The notes beneath the pieces were generated by a model. The model did no database searches. It had not been told where the DNA came from and worked only from the letters and a program-made list of their open reading frames with translations. Made by a program: the position numbers and the translations under genes. This document shows, in pieces, positions 15,400 to 26,127 of a stretch of DNA of 64,000 nucleotides. The stretch is taken from positions 47,581-111,580 of the forward strand of contig NZ_JACORU010000017.1 of assembly GCF_014297445.1 (NCBI RefSeq). Reading direction: 5' to 3'. Position 1 is the stretch's first letter, and each line of letters begins with the position of its first letter. This stretch comes from Ramlibacter albus (lineage in GTDB: Bacteria > Pseudomonadota > Gammaproteobacteria > Burkholderiales > Burkholderiaceae_C).

Positions 15400-17207
15400 G
15401 GCGCGTCCGGCACGCGCTGCCGGTCCTCACCCTCGACCTCGCCCTCGTGCTGGCGGCGTGGTGGATCGCGTTCTGGCTGCGCTTCAACCTCGACATCCCG
15501 GACGAGTACGAGGACCTCGCCGTCAAGGCCATGCTGTGGCCGCTCGCCGGCTATGCCGCCGGACTGGTCTGGGCCGGCATCTACCGGCACGTCTGGAGCT
15601 TCATCGGCCTGCCGGAGATGCGGGAGCTGACGCTCGGCGTCGCGTTCGGTGCGGTGGTGACGACCGCGGCGGTGCTGATGCTGCGCCTGCCGTTCTTCCC
15701 GCGGTCGGTGCTGGTGCTGCACCCGCTGCTGGTGCTCGTGCTGCTCGGTGCGGCGCGCGCCGCGTGGCGCACGCTGGCAGAGCACCGGCGGTTGTCGGAG
15801 TCCGGCAAGGCCATCGTGGTCGTCGGCTCGCTGCAGGACGCTTCCGATGCGCTGCGCGCGCTGAAGGGCTCCCGCGACTGGCAAGCCGTGGGCATCGTGT
15901 CGCCGCTCGCCGAAGAGGTGGGCCGCTCGCTGCAGAACGTGCGCGTGCTCGGCCGCGTGAGCGCGCTGGCCGAGGTGTGCGACCGCATCGGCGCTGAAGC
16001 CGCGCTGGTGGCCAGCCCTGCCGGCAGCGAGGAGCGTCGTGAGGCGCTGCTGCTCGCGGCCGATACCGGCATCACGCTGCTCACGCTGCCGCGCGCGGAC
16101 CAGTGGCTCAAGGCGGAGAGCACGGGCCCGCGCAAGATCGAGCTGGAGGACCTGCTGGGCCGTGCGCCGGTGCAGCTCGATGTGGAAGGCCTCGCCGATC
16201 TCTTCTCCGGCCAGACGGCGCTGGTGACCGGAGCCGGCGGCTCCATCGGCTCCGAGCTGTGCCGCCAGATCGCGCGCCTGGGCGTGGGCCGGCTCGTATG
16301 CATCGACGTGTCGGAGTACGCGATCTACCAGCTGGAGCAGGAGCTGCGCGAGACGCATCCGCAGATGCAGGGCGTGTACTACACCGCCAACGTGCGCGAG
16401 GCCGAGCGGCTGCGCGCGATCTTCGCGCGGCATCAACCGGCCGTTGTGCTGCATGCGGCGGCGTACAAGCACGTGCCGCTGATGGAGCAGCACAACGAGA
16501 TCGAGGCCGTGCGCACCAACGTCATCGGCACGCTCAACGCCGCGCGCGCGGCGGGCGAGTGCGGCGCGAAACGGTTCGTGATGATCTCCACCGACAAGGC
16601 GGTGAACCCCACCAACGTGATGGGCGCGAGCAAGCGCCTCGCCGAGCTGGTCGTGCAGGCCGTGGCGGCGGAGCACCTGCAGACGCAGTACGTGTCCGTC
16701 CGCTTCGGCAACGTGCTGGGCTCCAGCGGCTCGGTGGTGCCGCTCTTCACGCAGCAGATCGCGCGCGGCGGCCCGGTCACCGTGACGCACCCGGAGATCG
16801 TGCGCTACTTCATGACGATCCCGGAGGCCGCGCAGCTCGTGCTGCAGGCGGGCTTGATGGGGCGCTCGGGCCAGATCTTCGTGCTGGAGATGGGCGAGCC
16901 GGTGAAGATCGTCGAGCTCGCGCGCATGCTCATTCGCCTGTCGGGGCACACCGAGCAGGAGATCCCGATCACTTATTCGGGCCTGCGCCCGGGCGAGAAG
17001 CTCTACGAGGAGCTGCTCGCGGACGACGAGACGACGGAGCCGACGCCGCACCCCAAGCTGCGCATCTCCAAGGCGTCGAGCCCGTTGCCGGACATCGAGA
17101 CGATCGTGAAGTGGGTCGAGCTCGCCGGCGCCGCGCCGACGGGTACTTTCCTGCGCGAATGGCTGAAGGCGGCGGTGCCGGAGTACATGCCTCGCAACGA
17201 GGCCTGA
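15396..17207 (+). CDS. PglF/WbpM-like membrane UDP-GlcNAc 4,6-dehydratase
   Basis: A 603-residue inner-membrane enzyme: about four TM helices (residues 7-120), a Rossmann-like linker, then a short-chain dehydrogenase domain with TGAGGSIGSE (278-287). The active site has T399-D400-K401 and M409, with K413 in the following helix. The usual SDR tyrosine is replaced by methionine at the spacing known for PglF and WbpM, which marks the large-homologue 4,6-dehydratase class. It makes the UDP-4-keto-6-deoxy sugar, the first step of the bacillosamine/legionaminic branch. The GTG start overlaps the aminotransferase stop. It is the last gene of the operon, so the operon order is roughly the reverse of the pathway. 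Confidence 0.93.
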   Translation: MRRVRHALPVLTLDLALVLAAWWIAFWLRFNLDIPDEYEDLAVKAMLWPLAGYAAGLVWAGIYRHVWSFIGLPEMRELTLGVAFGAVVTTAAVLMLRLPFFPRSVLVLHPLLVLVLLGAARAAWRTLAEHRRLSESGKAIVVVGSLQDASDALRALKGSRDWQAVGIVSPLAEEVGRSLQNVRVLGRVSALAEVCDRIGAEAALVASPAGSEERREALLLAADTGITLLTLPRADQWLKAESTGPRKIELEDLLGRAPVQLDVEGLADLFSGQTALVTGAGGSIGSELCRQIARLGVGRLVCIDVSEYAIYQLEQELRETHPQMQGVYYTANVREAERLRAIFARHQPAVVLHAAAYKHVPLMEQHNEIEAVRTNVIGTLNAARAAGECGAKRFVMISTDKAVNPTNVMGASKRLAELVVQAVAAEHLQTQYVSVRFGNVLGSSGSVVPLFTQQIARGGPVTVTHPEIVRYFMTIPEAAQLVLQAGLMGRSGQIFVLEMGEPVKIVELARMLIRLSGHTEQEIPITYSGLRPGEKLYEELLADDETTEPTPHPKLRISKASSPLPDIETIVKWVELAGAAPTGTFLREWLKAAVPEYMPRNEA

Positions 17208-17208
17208 C

Positions 17209-17841
17209 CTAGTTTGTGATGCCGGTGCGGGTGAGCACGTCGCTCACCAACTCGAGGCGTACGAGCGGGTTCTCCAGCTCCATCAGGCGCTGCTTGAGCT
17301 GGACCGGCAGCGGCAGCAGCTCGCACCAGCGGTTCGCCACCCAGCCGCAGTCGTCGAGGCGCAGCGGCCCCTCGATCGGCAGCGGCTCGCCTTCGGGCGC
17401 GCGCTGCTGCAGCGACTGGATCAGCTTGGCCAGCGCATCCGCGGTGCCCTTGAGGTCCTCGGGAATGGCGACTTCCATGTCGGCGTCCATGCGCTCGACG
17501 TCGGCCACCCAAAGCCCGTGCTTGAGCTGGTCGCTCGACGTGATGCGAAAGCGCTGCGCGCCGTTCGCGCGGATCAGCAGCAGGCCAGGACGCGGCGACT
17601 CGAACTGGGCGATGGTAGCCAGCGTGCCGACCGTGGAGAACGCCTCTTTCTGGCCCGGCTGGCGCACTTCGCTGCCCTGCGTGAGCGACACCACGCCGAA
17701 GGGCGCGCCGGCCTTGTGGCACTTGGCGATCATGTCGAGGTAGCGCACCTCGAAGATGCGCAGCGGCAGCACGCCACCGGGGAACAGGACTGTGCCGAGG
17801 GGGAACAGCGGGAGGGACTGCAGGGTGAGGGCGGCGGCCAC
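17209..17841 (-). CDS. LON peptidase N-terminal (LON/PUA-like) domain protein
   Basis: A 210-residue cytoplasmic protein consisting of a stand-alone LON substrate-binding domain. It begins with PLFPLGTVLFPGGVLPLRIF, the hallmark of this family, and has no ATPase or protease domain. Its function in bacteria is unclear; domain homology suggests binding of unfolded protein or peptide. The start is a GTG. It converges with the dehydratase gene, one base between stops, and diverges from yggT with 55 bp between. Confidence 0.9.
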   Translation of the reverse strand: MAAALTLQSLPLFPLGTVLFPGGVLPLRIFEVRYLDMIAKCHKAGAPFGVVSLTQGSEVRQPGQKEAFSTVGTLATIAQFESPRPGLLLIRANGAQRFRITSSDQLKHGLWVADVERMDADMEVAIPEDLKGTADALAKLIQSLQQRAPEGEPLPIEGPLRLDDCGWVANRWCELLPLPVQLKQRLMELENPLVRLELVSDVLTRTGITN

Positions 17842-17896
17842 GGGTAGCGGGGGATTCGAAGCCGTATCATCCCACGGCCAAGCCGACCGCGCACCG

Positions 17897-18451
17897 ATGC
17901 TCTACCAAATCATTTCCTTCCTGCTCGAAGTGGCCGCCGGCCTCCTCGGAGGCGCGTGCCTGCTGCGCATGTACATGCAGTACCAAAGGATTCCGTTCGG
18001 CAACCCGGTGGGCCGCTTCGTGTTTGCGCTCACTGACTGGCTCGTGCTGCCGCTGCGCCGGGTGCTGCCGCCCGTCGGCAAGGTGGACACCGCCAGCATC
18101 GTCGCGGCGTACCTGGTGACGCTGGTGCAGTACGCCATCGTCTGGCTCCTCATCCTGCGCGGCGTCTCGCCGGCGGTGGTGCCGGTGCTGGCGATCTTCG
18201 CGCTGCTGCGCCTCGTCATCTCCGGCCTGATGGGCCTGGTGCTGGTCTACGCCATCCTGTCGTGGGTGCGCGCGGATTCGCCCATCGTGGACGTGATCGA
18301 CCGGCTCTGCGCGCCGCTGCTGCGGCCTTTCCGCAAGCTGATCCCGCTGGTGGGCGGGATCGATTTGTCGCCGCTGGTGCTGCTGGTGCTGCTGCAGATC
18401 GCGTCGTTCGTGCTGCAGGAGGTGCAGCGCTCGGTGGTGCGTATCAGCTGA
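17897..18451 (+). CDS. YggT-family membrane protein
   Basis: A 184-residue integral membrane protein with about five hydrophobic segments and two YggT modules, the second ending SWVRADSPIVDVIDRLCAPLLRPFRKLIP. That segment, with its Pro-Phe-Arg/Lys loop, is the family signature. YggT proteins are linked to osmotic tolerance and membrane organisation, but no biochemical activity is agreed. The start is the first ATG with a membrane-like N-terminus; the open frame before it belongs to the intergenic region. The stop overlaps the converging accD stop region by 8 nt. Confidence 0.9.
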   Translation: MLYQIISFLLEVAAGLLGGACLLRMYMQYQRIPFGNPVGRFVFALTDWLVLPLRRVLPPVGKVDTASIVAAYLVTLVQYAIVWLLILRGVSPAVVPVLAIFALLRLVISGLMGLVLVYAILSWVRADSPIVDVIDRLCAPLLRPFRKLIPLVGGIDLSPLVLLVLLQIASFVLQEVQRSVVRIS

Positions 18452-19316
18452 CCGCGTCAGCTGCCTGGCGTTGCAGCATGGCCAGCACGTTCGCCACCGT
18501 CTTGCGCAGCTCGCGGCGGTCGCAGATGAAATCCACGGCGCCCTTCTGCTGCAGGAACTCGGCGCGCTGGAAGCCCTCGGGCAAGGTCACGCGCACGGTG
18601 GACTCGATCACGCGCGGGCCCGCGAAGCCGATGAGGGCCTTCGGCTCCGCGATCACCACATCGCCAACGAACGCAAAGCCCGCGCTCACGCCGCCCATGG
18701 TGGGGTCCGTGAGCACGCTGATGTAGGGAAGGCCCTTCTTCGCCAGGCGCGTGAGCGAGGCATTGGTCTTCGCCATCTGCATCAGCGACAGCAGGCCCTC
18801 CTGCATGCGCGCGCCGCCGGTGGCGGTGAAGCAGAGGAACGGTACCTTCTGTTCGATCGCCGTCTCGACGCCGCGCACGAAGCGCTCGCCCACCACGCTG
18901 CCCATCGAGCCGCCCATGAAGTCGAACTCGAAGGCAGCGGCCACGAGGCTGATGCTGTGCACCGCGCCGCCCATCACCACCAGCGCGTCGGTCTCGCCGG
19001 TGTTCTCCATCGCCTCTTTCAGGCGCTCGGGGTACTTGCGGCTGTCCTTGAACTTCAGCGGGTCGACCGGCACCACCTCCTGGCCGATCTCGTAGCGGCC
19101 TTCGGGATCGAGGAACGCGTCGAGGCGCGCGCGCGCGCCGATGCGGTGGTGGTGGCCGCAGCTCGGGCACACGTTCTGGTTGCCTTCGAGGTCGGTCTTG
19201 TACAGCACCGTCTCGCAGCTCGGGCATTTGACCCACAGGCCCTCGGGCACGCTGCGGCGCTCGTTGGGGTCGGTCTGCTGGATCTTCGGCGGGAGCAGTT
19301 TCTCAAGCCAGCTCAT
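18444..19316 (-). CDS. accD: Acetyl-CoA carboxylase carboxyltransferase subunit beta
   Basis: The beta subunit transfers carboxyl from biotin to acetyl-CoA, the first step of fatty acid synthesis, in complex with AccA. The product is 290 residues. A four-cysteine zinc ribbon is formed by C31, C34, C50 and C53. The crotonase-fold domain shows FDFMGGSMGSVVGE and TATGGARMQEG, which shape the acyl-CoA pocket. The ATG giving MSWLEKLLPPK is chosen over upstream in-frame codons because it gives the family's N-terminus. It lies 19 bp downstream of trpA, the usual arrangement in Burkholderiales. Confidence 0.97.
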   Translation of the reverse strand: MSWLEKLLPPKIQQTDPNERRSVPEGLWVKCPSCETVLYKTDLEGNQNVCPSCGHHHRIGARARLDAFLDPEGRYEIGQEVVPVDPLKFKDSRKYPERLKEAMENTGETDALVVMGGAVHSISLVAAAFEFDFMGGSMGSVVGERFVRGVETAIEQKVPFLCFTATGGARMQEGLLSLMQMAKTNASLTRLAKKGLPYISVLTDPTMGGVSAGFAFVGDVVIAEPKALIGFAGPRVIESTVRVTLPEGFQRAEFLQQKGAVDFICDRRELRKTVANVLAMLQRQAADAVS

Positions 19317-19335
19317 CGGGGCTCCTTGGCGGGAA

Positions 19336-20147
19336 TCAGTGATTATCGTCCAGTGCCGAGCGGATCTCCCGCAGGAAAGCGCCCAACGCGGCGGCGGCAT
19401 TTCCGCGCGGCTGCTCCTCGGCCACCTGGATGACCTTGGAGCCGATCACCACCGCGTCGGCCACCTTGCCGATGGCCCGGGCCGATTGCGCGTCGCGGAT
19501 GCCGAAGCCCACGCCGACGGGCACTTTGACATGCTGGCGGATGCGCGGCAGAGCTTCACCGACGGCTTGCGTGTCGAGGTTGCCGGCGCCGGTGACACCC
19601 TTGAGCGAGACGTAGTAGACGTAGCCGCTCGCGATGCGCGCGACCTGCTGCATGCGCTTCTCGGTGCTCGTCGGCGCGAGCAGGAAGATCAGGTCCATGC
19701 CGTGCTTGCGCAGCTCGGCGGCGAAGGCTTCGCACTCCTCGGGCGGGTAGTCCACGATGAGCACGCCGTCCACGCCGGCCTCTGCGGCGTCGCGAACGAA
19801 CGCGCCTTCGCCACGTTCGAGGTCGTAACGCTCAACGGGGTTCGCATAGCCCATCAGCACGACGGGCGTCTTGTCGTCGCGCTGGCGGAACTCGCGGACC
19901 ATGTCCAGCACCTGCACCGTGCCGATGCCGAGGGCCAACGCCTTCTCGCCCGCACGCTGGATGACGGGTCCATCGGCCATCGGGTCGGAGAAGGGAACGC
20001 CCAGCTCGATCACGTCCGAGCCCGCTTCGACCATGGCGTGCATCAGCGTGGGCGTGATGTCCGCGAACGGGAAACCCGCGGTGATGTACGGGATGAGGGC
20101 CTTGCGGCCCTGCGCCTTCAGTTGCGCGAAGGTGGGGTCGATGCGGC

Positions 20148-20151
<4 letters not shown>
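19336..20151 (-). CDS. trpA: Tryptophan synthase alpha subunit
   Basis: This subunit cleaves indole-3-glycerol phosphate to indole and glyceraldehyde-3-phosphate and passes indole to TrpB through a tunnel. The product is 271 residues. The catalytic Glu49 (DVIELGVPFSDP) and Asp60 (MADGPVIQ) are at the canonical positions, and the phosphate-binding loop reads GVGFGIRDA. The ATG overlaps the trpB stop (ATGA), and the C-terminus lies close to accD. It is the third gene of the trpF-trpB-trpA set. Confidence 0.97.
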
Positions 20152-21372
<1,221 letters not shown>

Positions 21373-21395
<23 letters not shown>

Positions 21396-22077
21396 TCGTG
21401 GACCTTGCAAGGAGTGCGTCGGCGGCGCGCACGGCCGCGACGAACTGGTTGATCTTTGCGGCGTCCTTGATGCCCTTGGAGGCCTCGACGCCGCTACTCA
21501 CGTCAACCGCCAGCGTCCTGCAACGCGGGCGCACCTGCACGATGCCATCGGTCACGTTTGCAGGCGTCAACCCACCACTCAAAACGAGGTGACTGTCGAC
21601 GCTTGTTGGAAGGAGTGACCAATCGAATGCCTTGCCGCCGCCGCCATAGCCTTCGACATGCGCGTCGACGAGGATGGCCTGGGCGTGAGAATAGTCGGTG
21701 GCGAATTTTACCAAGTCGAACCCGGCCCCATCCAGCGGGATGCGGGCCGCGCGCATGTAGGGGCGGCCGCGGGCCGCATCGATGCATTCCTGCACGGTCT
21801 CGTCGCCGTGGAACTGCAGCATCGCGGCGGGGACTTCGTTGCACGCGGCCTGAACCGCATCGACGCCCGCGTTGACGAACAGCAGCACGGGCGTCACGAA
21901 GGGCGGCAGGCGGCGGGCAAGCTCACCGGCGCGTTGCGCGCTGACGTAGCGCGGGCTCTTGTCGTACTGCACGAAACCCACCGCGTCCGCACCGGCGGCC
22001 ACTGCCGCATCCACGTCCTGCTCGCGCGTCAGGCCGCAGATCTTGATGCGGGTGCGGTGGTCCAGCGGGTTGGTCAT
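21373..22077 (-). CDS. trpF: Phosphoribosylanthranilate isomerase
   Basis: It converts phosphoribosylanthranilate to its 1-deoxyribulose form by an Amadori rearrangement, in the tryptophan pathway. The 234-residue barrel has the catalytic Cys14 in IKICGLTRE, the aspartate in AVDVSSGVEASKG, and SGGLTPANV near the phosphate site. The ATG overlaps the truA stop (ATGA). The last 23 nt overlap trpB. The C-terminus is slightly longer than usual, which causes that overlap. Confidence 0.96.
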
Positions 22078-22862
22078 GGCAGCCAATGATAGAGAGGCGT
22101 TTCGGCCGGCAGGTTCCACCTGGCGTCGTACACCGGCCCGACGAAATAAAGCCCATCCGGCGAGAACGTCGGCGCGGCGGCGTCGCGACTGCGTGCGTCG
22201 CGCACAGCCGCCATCCAGTCCGGCTCATGCAGCCCCTGCCCGACGGCGACGAGGCAGCCCATGATGTTGCGGATCATGTGGTGCAGGAAGGCATTGGCCT
22301 CGAACTCGAAGCGCCAATAGGGGCCGCGGCGCGCGATTTCGATGCGGGTCATGGTCTTCACCGGTGTCTTCGCCTGGCACGACGACGCGCGGAACGACGT
22401 GAAGTCGTGCTCGCCCAGCAGGTGCTGCACGGCCGCGCGCATGGCATCGGCGTCGAGGGGGCGGAAAACCCAGCCCGCGCGGCCATGCTCCACGCTGGGC
22501 CTCACGGGGCTTTCGAGCAGCACGTACGCGTAGCGCCGCGCGATGGCGCTTGCGCGCGAGTGGAATTCGTCCGGCACCGCGCGTGCCCACTGCACGGCAA
22601 TGTCCGGCGGCAGGAAGGTGTTGGTGCCGCGCACCCAGGAGAACGCTTCGCGTTGGAGGTCGGTGTCGAAGTGCACCACCTGGTTGAGGCCGTGCACGCC
22701 GGCATCGGTGCGGCCCGCGCAGAGCGTCGTGACTGGATCCAGCTGCGCAGAGAACTGCGCGAGCGCCCCTTCCAGCTTGTCCTGCACGGTATTGCCCGAC
22801 GGCTGGCTCTGCCAGCCATCGTAGCCTTGTCCGTTGTAGCTGATGCCGAGCGCCATGCGCAT
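22074..22862 (-). CDS. truA: tRNA pseudouridine(38-40) synthase
   Basis: It isomerises uridines 38-40 in the tRNA anticodon stem. The product is 262 residues. The catalytic aspartate is D53 in CAGRTDAGVHG, with RRYAYVLL and FLHHMIRNIMG as other conserved blocks. Two starts are close together, ATG at 22862 or at 22856; the second gives MALGISYNG, the commoner family N-terminus, but the ORF-extending one is given here. It lies between fimV and trpF, as in other Burkholderiales. Confidence 0.95.
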   Translation of the reverse strand: MRMALGISYNGQGYDGWQSQPSGNTVQDKLEGALAQFSAQLDPVTTLCAGRTDAGVHGLNQVVHFDTDLQREAFSWVRGTNTFLPPDIAVQWARAVPDEFHSRASAIARRYAYVLLESPVRPSVEHGRAGWVFRPLDADAMRAAVQHLLGEHDFTSFRASSCQAKTPVKTMTRIEIARRGPYWRFEFEANAFLHHMIRNIMGCLVAVGQGLHEPDWMAAVRDARSRDAAAPTFSPDGLYFVGPVYDARWNLPAETPLYHWLP

Positions 22863-22886
22863 GGCGCTTCTCCGTGACGCCTCGCG

Positions 22887-25800
22887 TTAACCGATTTCGG
22901 CGAGCAGCTTCTGCGCGCGCGACTTGAGGTCGCCCTTCGCCTCGGCCAGCACTTCCTCGGCGAGGCTGCGCGCACCGTCGGCGTCGCCGATGGCGTTGAA
23001 CTCCTCGGCCAGCGCCAGCTTGGTGGCGAGCGGGTCGGCACCGTCTTCGCTGGCGCCCAGGCTGACCGGGCCGGTGCTGTCCCCGGCGTCGAGCGAAAGC
23101 GTCGGCATCGCCGGCTCGGCCACCGGGGCGGCTGGTGCCTTGGCCGCGGGCGCGGGTGCCGGGCTGCCGGGCAGGTCGAGCGAAAGCGCGCCGAGGTCGA
23201 ACTCGATCATGCCCGGGTCCTTGGCCTCGGCCGCGGGTGCCGCCGCCACGGGCGCCGCCACAGGCGCGGCAGGCGGCGGGGGCGGGGCGGGCAGGGGCTC
23301 CGGCGTGAAGCTCAGGCTGTTCTCGTTGAGCGTGAGGTCGGGCGCGTCCAGGCGCACGGCTTCGGGCTCCGACACGGCGGGCAACTCGAGCGCGGCGGGC
23401 GCGGGCTCGGCTGCTGCGACGGCCTGCGTCTTTTCACTGCCGAAATCCATGTCCAGCGGCGGGGGCGAGCCGGTGACGTCGAAGGCAACCGTGCGCTCGC
23501 TGGCGGGCGCCTGGGTACCGGCCGGCGTGGGCGCGGCAGCAGCCGGCGCCTCGGGCTCGTCGCCGAGCGAGAAGTCGAGGTCGAGGTCGAGGTCGACATC
23601 GCCGCCGCCGGCGTCCGCAGCGGGCGCTGCGACGGGCTGCACGGCCGGCGTGATCGACGTGGTGCCGAACGAGCCCGTGGCCGCGTGCGCCGCGGCCGCG
23701 GCCGCCATCGCGCTTTCGCCGGGCTGCCCGCCCGGGCGGTACATCGGGTTGGCCGGGTCGAGGTCGCGGCCGAGCTCGCAGATGTGCTCCCACTCCGGCC
23801 CCTGGCCGTGCGTGAGGTTGTAGGCCTCGGTGGCCACGACTTCGAAGGCCTTGGCGTCGCGGCGCTTCGCGTAGATCTCCAGCAGCTTGGCGTGGATGGC
23901 CACGCGCTGCGGGTTGGTGCGCAGCGCTTCCTTGAGGATCTCCTCGGCCTGCAGGTCGCGGCCGTAGGCGAGGTAGACGTCGGCTTCGGCCACCGGGTCC
24001 ACGTCGCCGGCGGCATCGAGCTGGCTCGGCGAGTACACCATCGACGAACCGGTGGCGGCGCTGCTCTCCGCCGTGTCGATGCGCTGGCCGCCGCTGGCGC
24101 CGAAGAACGAGTCCGGCTGCAGGCGGCTTTCGAGGAAGGAGCTGTCGACCTGCGTGGCCTTGCGCTTCTGGCGCACGCGGTAGACGCCGAAGCCGGCCAG
24201 CAGCGCGAGGGCGGCGAGAACGACACCCGGGATGAGCGGGTTCTCCATCAGCTCGTCCATCAGGCTGGGTTCGGGCGGCGGAGGCGGCGGCGGTGCCTTG
24301 GGCTTGGGCGCGGCGGCGGCCGCAGGCGCGGGCGCGGCAGCGGAGGCAGCCGGGCTACCGGTGCCGGCAGGTGCTGCGCCGGGAGCGCCTGTACCTGCGG
24401 GACCGGCGACGGGCGCGGCCGCGGAACCGGACGCAGCAGGCGCCGTGGCCGTGGCAGGTGCCGGAGCCGGCGTCGCCGCTGCGGACGCCGGCTTCGCGGC
24501 CGAGGCCGGTGCAGCGGCTGCAGGCGTCGCGGCAGGCGAAGGTGCGGACGCAGCCTTCGACGCAGCAGCTGCCGCAGCCGGCGCAGCGGCCGAAGCGGGT
24601 TTCGATGCGGCGGCGGCGGGTGCAGCGGCGGCAGTTGCGGGCGTCGCGGCGGATGCGGGCCGCGCGGATGCGGCTGCAGCAGCTGGCACGGCCGCAGAAG
24701 CGGGTCGGCCCGCCGATGCGGCAGCGGCCGGCGCCGAAGCAGGGCGCGCCGCACTCGCGGCCGGCGCACCGGCCACAGGCACGCCAGGCCGGGCGCCGCT
24801 TGCGGCAACGCCAGGCGCGAGCTTGCCCAGCTCGGTGAGGTTGCGATTGAGTTCGGCCACGCGCGTGGCGGCGTCCTGCTGCGCGCGCTGGCGGGCGATC
24901 TGGTCGGCGCTCGCGGCGCCCTTCGCGGCCACGGCGCCCTTCGACAGCTGCAGCTTGTCGGGCGAACCGGCACCGGGTTTCTTGTCCTCGACCTTGGCCG
25001 TGACGCGGCCGGTGGCGACGCGGTCCGAGCCCTTGGGGACGGTGGTGGCCACGCCCTCGGCGACGCGGCGACGGAATTCATTGAAGTCGCGACTTTGCGC
25101 GACGAGCGTCTGCTTCGCGTCCTCGTGCGGCACCATCGCCGCCTCTTCGCCGCTCGGCACCTGCAGCACCGTGCCGGCGCGCAGGCGGTTGATGTTGCCG
25201 CCGATGAATGCGTCCGGGTTGGCGCGCAGCATCGCCACCAGCATCTGGTCGAGCGAAACCGTGGCGGGCTTGTTGGCGGCGGCTATCTTGCCGGCCGTTT
25301 CGCCGGCCTGCACGGTCACCTGCTTGCCGTCGCCGCTGGGTGCGGGTGCGGGCGCACCTGCGGGTGCAGGTGCGCGTGCCGTGGAGGGCGCGCGCGTACC
25401 CGGTGCGGGCCGGGTGCCCGGCGCGGGCCGCGTGCCCGCGGCGGGCGGCACGACCCGCTGGCTGATCGAGGGCGTGGGCACCGGGGACGTCTGCGCCGCA
25501 ACCGGCGGCGCGGGGGCGCGCGCGGTCGGCGGGTCGAACAGCATCGTGTAGTCGCGCACGATGCGGCCGGACGCCCACGAGGTCTCGAGGATCAGGTCGA
25601 CGAAGGGGTCGTTGACGACGCGGTCGCTTTCCAGCCGCAGGAAATAGCGGCCGTCGGGGCGGCGCTGCAGCGTGATGCGGACGTTGCCGAGCGCCGGGTT
25701 GTAGTCGAGGCCCGCGGCGCGGAACGTGTCGGGCGAGGCCACCTGCGCGCGCAGCGAGGCCACTTCGTCGGCGTTGATCTCGGGGATCTCGACGTCGGCG

Positions 25801-25982
25801 CGCAAGGGCTCCCCCAGCGCGGACGTTACCGTCACGCGGCCGAGTGCCAAGGCCTGCGCGTCCGAGCTGATGACGCCGAGGGCAACCGCCGCTGCCAGTG
25901 CCAGTGCGGACACGCGGCCTTGCGGCTTGCTCCAGTTCGGCGTCCCCACTGCTCGTTTCACAGGCAGTCTTGTTCTCTTCAT
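22887..25982 (-). CDS. fimV: FimV-family peptidoglycan-binding scaffold protein
   Basis: A 1031-residue inner-membrane protein with a large periplasmic and a cytoplasmic part. In Pseudomonas, FimV organises type IV pili, polar proteins and cAMP signalling. In order it has a signal peptide (to about residue 43), a FimV N-terminal domain (about 44-150, LGRVTVTSALGEPLRADVEI), a LysM domain (about 220-278, ending RAGTVLQVPS), and a long Ala/Pro-rich spacer with a Pro run. A TM helix follows at about 580-602, then TPR-like repeats, an acidic region (DVDLDLDLDFSLGD) and the conserved C-terminal domain. The ATG at 25982 is chosen over upstream codons because a promoter lies just before it. truA follows 24 bp downstream. 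Confidence 0.93.
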   Translation of the reverse strand: MKRTRLPVKRAVGTPNWSKPQGRVSALALAAAVALGVISSDAQALALGRVTVTSALGEPLRADVEIPEINADEVASLRAQVASPDTFRAAGLDYNPALGNVRITLQRRPDGRYFLRLESDRVVNDPFVDLILETSWASGRIVRDYTMLFDPPTARAPAPPVAAQTSPVPTPSISQRVVPPAAGTRPAPGTRPAPGTRAPSTARAPAPAGAPAPAPSGDGKQVTVQAGETAGKIAAANKPATVSLDQMLVAMLRANPDAFIGGNINRLRAGTVLQVPSGEEAAMVPHEDAKQTLVAQSRDFNEFRRRVAEGVATTVPKGSDRVATGRVTAKVEDKKPGAGSPDKLQLSKGAVAAKGAASADQIARQRAQQDAATRVAELNRNLTELGKLAPGVAASGARPGVPVAGAPAASAARPASAPAAAASAGRPASAAVPAAAAASARPASAATPATAAAAPAAAASKPASAAAPAAAAAASKAASAPSPAATPAAAAPASAAKPASAAATPAPAPATATAPAASGSAAAPVAGPAGTGAPGAAPAGTGSPAASAAAPAPAAAAAPKPKAPPPPPPPEPSLMDELMENPLIPGVVLAALALLAGFGVYRVRQKRKATQVDSSFLESRLQPDSFFGASGGQRIDTAESSAATGSSMVYSPSQLDAAGDVDPVAEADVYLAYGRDLQAEEILKEALRTNPQRVAIHAKLLEIYAKRRDAKAFEVVATEAYNLTHGQGPEWEHICELGRDLDPANPMYRPGGQPGESAMAAAAAAHAATGSFGTTSITPAVQPVAAPAADAGGGDVDLDLDLDFSLGDEPEAPAAAAPTPAGTQAPASERTVAFDVTGSPPPLDMDFGSEKTQAVAAAEPAPAALELPAVSEPEAVRLDAPDLTLNENSLSFTPEPLPAPPPPPAAPVAAPVAAAPAAEAKDPGMIEFDLGALSLDLPGSPAPAPAAKAPAAPVAEPAMPTLSLDAGDSTGPVSLGASEDGADPLATKLALAEEFNAIGDADGARSLAEEVLAEAKGDLKSRAQKLLAEIG

Positions 25983-26017
25983 GCGGCCCGTCGCCTCTAG
26001 GCTAAATTCGAAAAAGG

Positions 26018-26046
26018 ACCATAGCATCAATGTCTTAGACTGACAA
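26018..26046 (-). promoter_or_regulatory. Predicted sigma-70 promoter of fimV
   Basis: Read on the minus strand, TTGTCA (26041-26046) and TATGGT (26018-26023) are separated by exactly 17 nt and lie about 36 nt before the fimV ATG. The 145-bp gap is AT-richer than its surroundings. This suggests fimV has its own promoter besides any read-through from asd. Confidence 0.55.
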
Positions 26047-26127
26047 GCTGAGACACCTCTTAATGTCCGCGAGGCCCTTTTGCACCGCAAGCCCTGCGTT
26101 GCGATGCGACAACGGAAAGGCCGCGAT

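Noticed and set aside
23685..26000. Long plus-strand frames opposite fimV, including an Ala/Gly-rich one at 24232-25551
   Set aside because: They mirror the Ala/Pro-rich spacer of FimV; the FimV frame has a signal peptide, LysM, TM and conserved C-terminal domain.
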